In this document: piece after piece, positions 6,832 through 11,386 of the stretch
How the letters are laid out: the number at the start of each line of letters is the position of its first letter
How positions within the stretch are numbered: position 1 is the first letter of the stretch
DNA from: an uncultured Clostridia bacterium
Lineage (GTDB): Bacteria; Bacillota; Clostridia; Oscillospirales; Acutalibacteraceae
Length of the DNA stretch: 11,386 nucleotides
NCBI GenBank assembly: GCA_937897215.1
Contig: CALCBQ010000212.1
Span: 1 to 11,386, forward strand
Direction: 5' to 3'
Translations under genes and position numbers: made by a program
Notes under the pieces: generated by a model
Database searches by the model: none
What the model was told of the DNA's origin: nothing
The model's input: the letters and a program-made list of their open reading frames with translations, nothing else

Positions 6832-8001
6832 GTGAATACACTTTTGGCATTGTCATTGGGAATGATTGTGGGACTTCTCATGACAAGAATAATGAAAAAA
6901 ATTAATCTCCCTAATGTTACGGGGTATCTTATAGCAGGTCTTATTGTAGGGCCTTACTGTCTTGGTATTTTTAACCACGAAAATATAGATGGACTTTCAA
7001 TAATAACTGAAGCAGCACTTGGTTTTATAGCGTTTTCAATTGGTGGTGAGTTTAAACTTTCTTCTCTTAAACAATTGGGTGCAAAAATATTTGTAATCAC
7101 TCTTTTAGAAGCGGTGGGGGCAAGTGTTCTTGTATCAACAGTATTAATACTTGCGGGCTTTAATCCGCAGTTGTCCCTTGTGCTTGGTGCTATTGCATCT
7201 GCAACGGCTCCTGCGGCAACATTGATGGTTGTGCGACAATATAAGGCAAGAGGACCTGTTACATCAACTCTTTTGCCTGTAGTGGCTATTGACGATGCGG
7301 TTTGCCTTATGCTTTTCTCAATTATGTCAAGTGTGGCAAAGGCATTAGGTGCAAAAGGCGAGTTCAGTTTTTATGAAACTATTGTAAAGCCATTAATTGA
7401 AATTGCGGGCTCACTGGTTGTGGGCTTTGCAGTGGGGTTTGTGTTGGCGATTGCTACGAAATTCTTCCTTTCCCGCGCAAACAGAATGTCATTGGTTGTT
7501 ACGGCAGTATTTTTAGGTGTGGGATTATCAGAACTTCTTGGATTTTCATCACTTCTTTTCTGTATGGCAATTGGTGCTGCCCTTGCAAACATTTCAAAGG
7601 TTTCAGACGCGGTTATGGAGGGAACAGACCGTTGGACTCCACCTGTGTTTATGCTCTTTTTCGTGATTTCAGGTGCTCATTTTAACTTTGAAGTACTTAA
7701 AAGCGTAGGTGTTGCGGGAATTCTTTATCTTGTATTCCGTTCGGCAGGTAAATATTTCGGAGCAATGCTCGGTTGTATTTTCACAAAAGCTGAAAAGAAT
7801 GTAAGAAAATATCTCGGTATGACTCTTTTACCGCAAGCGGGTGTTGCTATTGGTATGGCACAGTTATCGCTAACTGTTGTGCCTGAATATGGCGAGCAGA
7901 TAAGAGCGGTTATTCTTTGTGCAACCCTTGTGTATGAACTTGTAGGACCGCTTCTTACAAAGATAGTGCTTACAAGAGCAGGCGAAATTAAAAAAGTATA
8001 A
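6832..8001 (+). CDS. CPA2-family cation:proton antiporter (NapA/KefB type)
   Basis: A 389-residue polytopic membrane protein with about 12 hydrophobic segments and no long soluble tail, so it lacks the nucleotide-binding KTN/TrkA domain often seen in KefB/C. The start of the fold, NLPNVTGYLIAGLIVGP (25-41), is typical of the family. A paired acidic motif, IDDAV (D154, D155), lies in the ion-binding helix position, suggesting electrogenic Na+/H+ exchange as in NapA. K307 in FRSAGKYFGA may be the conserved lysine that pairs with the acidic site. It starts at a GTG after GGGGGC (6819-6824). It probably exports Na+ or K+ in exchange for protons for pH or salt balance. The missing regulatory domain fits control by the upstream PII-like protein instead. 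Ion specificity is not provable here. Confidence 0.88.
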   Translation: MNTLLALSLGMIVGLLMTRIMKKINLPNVTGYLIAGLIVGPYCLGIFNHENIDGLSIITEAALGFIAFSIGGEFKLSSLKQLGAKIFVITLLEAVGASVLVSTVLILAGFNPQLSLVLGAIASATAPAATLMVVRQYKARGPVTSTLLPVVAIDDAVCLMLFSIMSSVAKALGAKGEFSFYETIVKPLIEIAGSLVVGFAVGFVLAIATKFFLSRANRMSLVVTAVFLGVGLSELLGFSSLLFCMAIGAALANISKVSDAVMEGTDRWTPPVFMLFFVISGAHFNFEVLKSVGVAGILYLVFRSAGKYFGAMLGCIFTKAEKNVRKYLGMTLLPQAGVAIGMAQLSLTVVPEYGEQIRAVILCATLVYELVGPLLTKIVLTRAGEIKKV

Positions 8002-8008
8002 AAAATAA

Positions 8009-8028
8009 GGCGGGGTTCTGACCCCGCC
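8009..8028 (+). terminator. First hairpin after the antiporter operon
   Basis: Perfect 8-bp GC-rich stem GGCGGGGT / ACCCCGCC around a TCTG loop, 8 nt after the stop codon. It lacks an immediate U-tract, so it may mainly stabilise the 3' end. A related GGCGGG stem follows the next gene (9136-9157). Confidence 0.65.
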
Positions 8029-8039
8029 ACTTTCTTTGT

Positions 8040-8068
8040 AAGGACAACCAAAAACGGTTGTCCTTTTT
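8040..8068 (+). terminator. Second, U-tailed terminator after the antiporter operon
   Basis: Stem AAGGACAACC (8040-8049) with GGTTGTCCTT (8056-8065), 6-nt loop, and T residues to 8068: a standard intrinsic terminator placed in tandem behind the GC-rich hairpin. Confidence 0.88.
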
Positions 8069-8084
8069 CTTGTAATATGCACAA

Positions 8085-8114
8085 TTGACATTTTGTATCT
8101 TTATATGATATATT
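8085..8114 (+). promoter_or_regulatory. Sigma-A promoter for the first HTH membrane protein
   Basis: Consensus -35 TTGACA (8085-8090) and -10 TATATT (8109-8114) with an 18-bp spacer and a TGA extended -10. The start, near 8121, gives a leader of about 22 nt holding AAAGGAGGG. Confidence 0.75.
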
Positions 8115-8142
8115 GAAGTTACAAAGATAAAGGAGGGTTATT

Positions 8143-9117
8143 ATGGCAAAAACTTTAATTGATTTTAGAGCAGAAAAAGGGTTATATCTTAAAGATGTTG
8201 CAGAAACAATAGGTGTTACTGAAGAAGAACTTTCAAAAGCAGAAACATCCGACAACGCACCTGATTACATCACTCAAAAGTTGATTGTGGCATATAATCT
8301 TCCCGAAGATTATTTTGCCGAAGAAATAGCGGTAAATCCTGTTAAGCCGATAAAGAATTTGAAAGCGTATTTCTTTAAAACATCACTTGGGGCAGTTTTC
8401 TTGTTAAGTATCGTGAGTGCTGTCCCTATGTGGATTGACGGTATTATAACTGCGATTATTCACATGAACGCTAATACAATTGGAGCGTTAAATATATACA
8501 AAGAAATTTATGGAATAATCAGTGATATATTCACAGTTGTTGCTATATTTGTTTATTGTCATTTGTTCGCTAAACATATTATGAAGAAAACAGGGCTTAG
8601 CGGAGATATTTATAAATACAGATATCTGTATGAGGTTATTCCGTCAGGTGTGGTTGCAAGTATATCAATTATTTCATCACTTATAACAACTATGGCGTTA
8701 AAAGAAACATTGGCAGATGAGTCAAAAGTATATTTAATGCCAATTGGATATGGTATAACTTTTATTGTTTCTTTAATTTCAATGGTAATTGTGGCGCTTG
8801 TGATGGCAAGTCTTCTCAATACTGCTATTATGGATGATGAAATTCTTAAAGCAAAAAGACATAAAACGATGGCGATTATTGTAACAGTATCTTCTGTATT
8901 GGCTTATGTGCTTACCATATATGCAAACACTTTAGAGCCATACCCAACATACAATGCGATAATCAGAAGAATATTTGTTTATGGTGTTTATATTGCAGTC
9001 GCTTGGCTTGTTTATTTCGCAAAAGACAATAACAAAACAAAGACGAGTTTCGCATTTGAAATTTTACCAATAATAAGCATTGTTGATACATTGTTGTTTG
9101 GTTTAATACGCTTGTAA
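8143..9117 (+). CDS. Membrane protein with N-terminal XRE-like helix-turn-helix
   Basis: A 324-residue protein. Residues 4-57 look like a divergent XRE-type helix-turn-helix: FRAEKGLYLKDVAETIG, then TEEELSKAE, ending in YNLPEDYF like the last helix of many XRE domains. From about residue 75 onward it is a membrane domain with roughly six or seven hydrophobic segments (about 79-97, 120-145, 168-187, 202-225, 242-262, 275-293 and 303-321). The architecture suggests a regulator tethered to the membrane that senses a membrane or external state and acts on DNA at the inner face. I recognise no named family for the membrane part. The start is supported by AAAGGAGGG (8129-8137) with ideal spacing. 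It is monocistronic, and the next gene has a similar layout. Degeneracy of the helix-turn-helix leaves open that it binds protein rather than DNA. Confidence 0.72.
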   Translation: MAKTLIDFRAEKGLYLKDVAETIGVTEEELSKAETSDNAPDYITQKLIVAYNLPEDYFAEEIAVNPVKPIKNLKAYFFKTSLGAVFLLSIVSAVPMWIDGIITAIIHMNANTIGALNIYKEIYGIISDIFTVVAIFVYCHLFAKHIMKKTGLSGDIYKYRYLYEVIPSGVVASISIISSLITTMALKETLADESKVYLMPIGYGITFIVSLISMVIVALVMASLLNTAIMDDEILKAKRHKTMAIIVTVSSVLAYVLTIYANTLEPYPTYNAIIRRIFVYGVYIAVAWLVYFAKDNNKTKTSFAFEILPIISIVDTLLFGLIRL

Positions 9118-9135
9118 AAAGAAAAAAGTATAGTG

Positions 9136-9165
9136 TGGCGGGGCAGAGTTCCCGCCATATTTTTG
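9136..9165 (+). terminator. Terminator after the first HTH membrane protein
   Basis: Stem TGGCGGG (9136-9142) with CCCGCCA (9151-9157), loop of 8 nt, followed by TATTTTTG. The stem is related to that at 8009-8028. Confidence 0.8.
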
Positions 9166-9204
9166 TGTATTTTTCAAGTTCTACCAATATTAGATTTTTA
9201 TTTC

Positions 9205-9233
9205 TTGCTATAAAAACGGCTGTGTGCTACAAT
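9205..9233 (+). promoter_or_regulatory. Sigma-A promoter for the second HTH gene and its TPR partner
   Basis: -35 TTGCTA (9205-9210), 17-bp spacer, -10 TACAAT (9228-9233) with TGC extended -10. The predicted transcript would start near 9240, at or just before the Shine-Dalgarno AAAGGAAG (9241-9248), so the leader is very short. Confidence 0.7.
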
Positions 9234-9254
9234 TTTTATGAAAGGAAGATTGCT

Positions 9255-9944
9255 ATGGCAAATTACGAACTATCCAATAGAATATATGAATTGAGAACAC
9301 AAAAGGGGTTGTCGCAAAAAGAGTTAGGTGCAATCCTTGGCGTTTCAAATAAAGCAGTTTCAAAGTGGGAGACAGGCATGGCAATTCCAAAAACAGAAAC
9401 ACTTATAAAACTTGCCGAGGTGTTTGAAATTTCGACAGAAGAATTTTTAAATTTTACAAGAGAAGAAAAAGAAGCAAGACTTCCTACTTTTGCGGAACTT
9501 TCAGCAGAAACAGAACAACTTTTAAAAAAAGAAAAGCTTGTGTTTGTCAGAAACGAACCTAAAAATAGTGATGTTAAAAGTGCAAGGCTTTATTTGATGG
9601 GTTTAGTGATAATGCTTGTAATCAGCGGGTTACTTTCAGTTGGCATTACAATCTCTGTGCCAGATTTAAGTGTAGACCCTCATCCGTTTTTTGAATATAC
9701 CAAAGAAGATATTACCTTTCTTATAATAGCTTCAATGGCAATAATATTGGGTGCCTATTCCGGTATTTACGGATTTTTTAAACTGATTAGGAAGATGCCG
9801 TCGTGGGCGTGTGTGCTTTTTGGAGTTCTGTTTATATTTATATTCGGTATCGTTATCTGGGTGGGTTTTATAATGACAATTCCATTTATTATAATAGCCA
9901 TAAGAAATATTGTGCTTGTGAAAAGAGGTGTCTTGAATGACTGA
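9255..9944 (+). CDS. XRE-family transcriptional regulator with membrane domain
   Basis: A 229-residue protein. Residues 7-60 form a textbook Cro/CI-type helix-turn-helix (SQKELGAILGVSNKAVSKWE, 20-39). A charged linker (62-110) leads to hydrophobic segments at about 113-135, 153-175 and 184-217, the last long enough for two passes. This is a membrane-anchored DNA-binding protein and probably regulates nearby genes, perhaps its own operon. The frame is open upstream to a GTG at 9135, but that would pass through the previous terminator and the promoter. The ATG at 9255 follows AAAGGAAG and begins the canonical domain, so I chose it. The next gene overlaps its end by 8 nt, indicating co-translation. 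The stimulus and targets are unknown. Confidence 0.85.
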   Translation: MANYELSNRIYELRTQKGLSQKELGAILGVSNKAVSKWETGMAIPKTETLIKLAEVFEISTEEFLNFTREEKEARLPTFAELSAETEQLLKKEKLVFVRNEPKNSDVKSARLYLMGLVIMLVISGLLSVGITISVPDLSVDPHPFFEYTKEDITFLIIASMAIILGAYSGIYGFFKLIRKMPSWACVLFGVLFIFIFGIVIWVGFIMTIPFIIIAIRNIVLVKRGVLND

Positions 9945-11271
9945 TATTGAACTTATAAAAAAATACAAGAAAAAGACTAATATTATAGTGGGTGTAAGTG
10001 TTGCGATGTTGATTATATTACCCTCAATTATAATATTTGCCACTTGGTCAAAGGTGACAATAGGGGTAATAGTTGTAATTGGTATTTTGACCACAATAAT
10101 TTTGGCGTTGAATTTTTTGAAAACTACCGCTGAAATAGATTTAATACTGAAAAATGAGCTTGACCCAATGAAATATTATGCAGTTGTTCACGGTACAAAT
10201 GCAAATTCTAAATATATGCTCGAAGATATTCAGGTTGCATATTTTCTCGGTGATTACGCAAGTGCAATAGGTATGATAAACGAGCGAATGGCAAAAACCA
10301 AAGTTCAAGGTGTAATAAACGAATATAAATTGTTTTTATCATATTGTTATTTTGAGACAGGTCAGTTTGACAAACTTTTGCCTTTAATCAAAGCTTTGCG
10401 TGATTATGCCACAAGTTTTAAAAAGGATTGTTTTCATAAGAAATTCTATTTTTCTCTTGCAGATTATTTTGAAAACTTTATAAATAGAGATTATGAAAAG
10501 TGTGAAGAAATCGACAAAATAATCTCATCTGAAAACGAAAAGTTCATTTCACAAAGTTTCAGAATGAGAACAACTTATTATAAGGCGTTGGCATTGTATT
10601 ATGTCGGCAAAAAGAATGAAGCAAAACCTCTTTTTGAAGAATGTGTTATTGGCTGTCCAAAATTTAATTATTCATTGCTTTCCAAAAAATACCTTGATTT
10701 GATGGCAGAGGGAAAAGATAATGAATATACAGAAACAACACCTGTAATCAATCAATATGTACCCATTCAAGCGGCTAAAAAACACCCTAAAATTACCTTT
10801 ATGCAGAGAGTGGCTTTGTGTATTGGCGGAATGTTGCTTATTGGCGCTTATGGTTTGTTTATTGATGACATTGACACGACAGTAGATGGCTATGCAACAC
10901 CCCTTGATGCGATTTGTGAATATTCCGACGCGGAAGAAATACTTACTGAGCTTTCAGTTTATAAAAATGTCTCGTTGTATGTTTATGATATTGGTTATGA
11001 TTGTATCGGCGTTGCGGCGGTTGAAAATAATGAGGGAAAATACATTCACAATATTGAAAATGTTTATGAAATAGACCAATGGGTAGCGTTTGATGAATAT
11101 GGCTTTGTCCTTGCTAACATTGATAAGGAAATTTATTATGATATAACCGATGATAAGGTTGATATTGCTAAAAGTAATAATTATAGCGAATTTAAATATA
11201 ATGATAAAATATATTATATTTATATTACTAGTATTGAAGATAACAATGCTTGGGTATATTCTGCATGGTGA
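9937..11271 (+). CDS. TPR-like membrane protein with extracytoplasmic C-terminal domain
   Basis: A 444-residue protein I do not recognise as a named family. Two hydrophobic segments (14-36 and 41-61) follow a lysine-rich start. Residues 85-257 are helical and TPR-like, with paired motifs such as VAYFLGDYASAIGMINERM (100-118), YKLFLSYCYFETGQFDKLL (130-148) and TYYKALALYYVGKKNEAKPL (213-232). A third hydrophobic segment (290-309), preceded by KKHPK, places the acidic, tyrosine-rich tail (310-444) outside the cell. The TPR part would then be cytoplasmic. It overlaps the XRE membrane regulator by 8 nt with its own GAGGTG (9925-9930), so the two probably work together: external domain senses, TPR part transmits. 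The last 150 bp are strikingly AT-rich. Function is inferred only from layout. Confidence 0.72.
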   Translation: MTDIELIKKYKKKTNIIVGVSVAMLIILPSIIIFATWSKVTIGVIVVIGILTTIILALNFLKTTAEIDLILKNELDPMKYYAVVHGTNANSKYMLEDIQVAYFLGDYASAIGMINERMAKTKVQGVINEYKLFLSYCYFETGQFDKLLPLIKALRDYATSFKKDCFHKKFYFSLADYFENFINRDYEKCEEIDKIISSENEKFISQSFRMRTTYYKALALYYVGKKNEAKPLFEECVIGCPKFNYSLLSKKYLDLMAEGKDNEYTETTPVINQYVPIQAAKKHPKITFMQRVALCIGGMLLIGAYGLFIDDIDTTVDGYATPLDAICEYSDAEEILTELSVYKNVSLYVYDIGYDCIGVAAVENNEGKYIHNIENVYEIDQWVAFDEYGFVLANIDKEIYYDITDDKVDIAKSNNYSEFKYNDKIYYIYITSIEDNNAWVYSAW

Positions 11272-11301
11272 ATAAATATGCAAAACAAAAAGCTCGGGTT
11301 T

Positions 11302-11386
11302 TGAAGTGAACCCCAAAGTTTAGACAAAATTAAATATTAAATTGATAGAGAATGAGTTCGGTATTGTACCGGGCTCATTCCTTTTA
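11302..11386 (-). mobile_element. Terminus of an IS3-family-like insertion sequence, running off the window
   Basis: TGAAGTGAACCCCAAAGTTT (from 11302) has the TG start and the ACCCCAAA...TTTAGACA pattern I associate with terminal inverted repeats of IS3/IS150-type elements. If the call is right, the element continues beyond 11386 and its transposase would be encoded leftward, toward this end. Only 85 bp are seen, with no transposase codons, so the family call rests on the terminal sequence alone. The insertion point follows a T-run; a 3-4 bp target duplication cannot be checked without the other end. Confidence 0.55.
11350..11385 (+). terminator. Long hairpin with T tail inside the IS-like end
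   Basis: A 14-bp stem, GAATGAGTTCGGTA (11350-11363) with TACCGGGCTCATTC (11367-11380), contains two G-U pairs, a 3-nt loop, and CTTTT after it. It could stop rightward transcription from the TPR gene entering the element, a common feature of insertion sequence ends. No other clear terminator lies between 11272 and 11349. Confidence 0.7.

Noticed and set aside
6832..8001. Lysophospholipid flippase (LplT-like) as partner of the Aas-like enzyme
   Set aside because: The transporter has the paired aspartates and fold pattern of CPA2 antiporters, not of the major facilitator family, and belongs to a separate operon.
7725..8255. Leftward 176-codon ORF across the antiporter end and the next gene start
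   Set aside because: It runs antisense through two genes, two terminators and a promoter, and shows no family features.
9135..9254. 40-residue extension of the XRE regulator from a GTG codon
   Set aside because: It would be translated through the previous gene's terminator and this gene's own promoter; ATG at 9255 has a Shine-Dalgarno and the canonical domain start.

Overview
The window looks like chromosomal DNA from a low-GC, Gram-positive anaerobe of the class Clostridia, probably a gut lineage. The reasons are the AT-rich composition, strong AGGAGG-type ribosome binding sites, near-consensus sigma-A promoters with 16-18 bp spacers, many intrinsic terminators, and protein families common in that group. 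No rRNA, tRNA, CRISPR array or phage gene is visible, and I cannot name a species.

Left part (1-3677, minus strand). A short hairpin-rich intergenic repeat lies at the edge. Two tandem paralogous membrane-lipid acyltransferases follow, each a PlsC-like domain with a central zinc ribbon. They form one transcription unit with its own promoter and terminator. Upstream of them is an RluA-family pseudouridine synthase.

Centre (3838-6384, plus strand). Diverging from the pseudouridine synthase is a large three-part protein: an AMP-forming acyl-activating domain, an acyl carrier domain and a PlsC-type acyltransferase. It resembles a self-contained version of the E. coli Aas fatty-acid/lysolipid salvage enzyme, with the carrier protein built in and the domain order reversed. 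Together with the tandem acyltransferases, three PlsC-type domains lie within 6.4 kb, so this is a phospholipid acylation locus. Its start codon is separated from the Shine-Dalgarno sequence by a small perfect hairpin.

Right-centre (6475-8001). A two-gene operon encodes a small PII-like protein and a CPA2/NapA-type cation:proton antiporter. The likely logic is nucleotide- or ligand-dependent control of ion exchange by the PII-like partner.

Right part (8143-11271). Two consecutive genes each encode an N-terminal helix-turn-helix followed by membrane segments. The second overlaps, by 8 nt, a gene for a three-segment membrane protein with a TPR-like cytoplasmic part and an extracytoplasmic C-terminal domain. 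This looks like a membrane-tethered regulatory module of unknown stimulus.

The right edge (from about 11302) carries what looks like the terminus of an IS3-family insertion sequence, which continues beyond the window and has its own strong hairpin.
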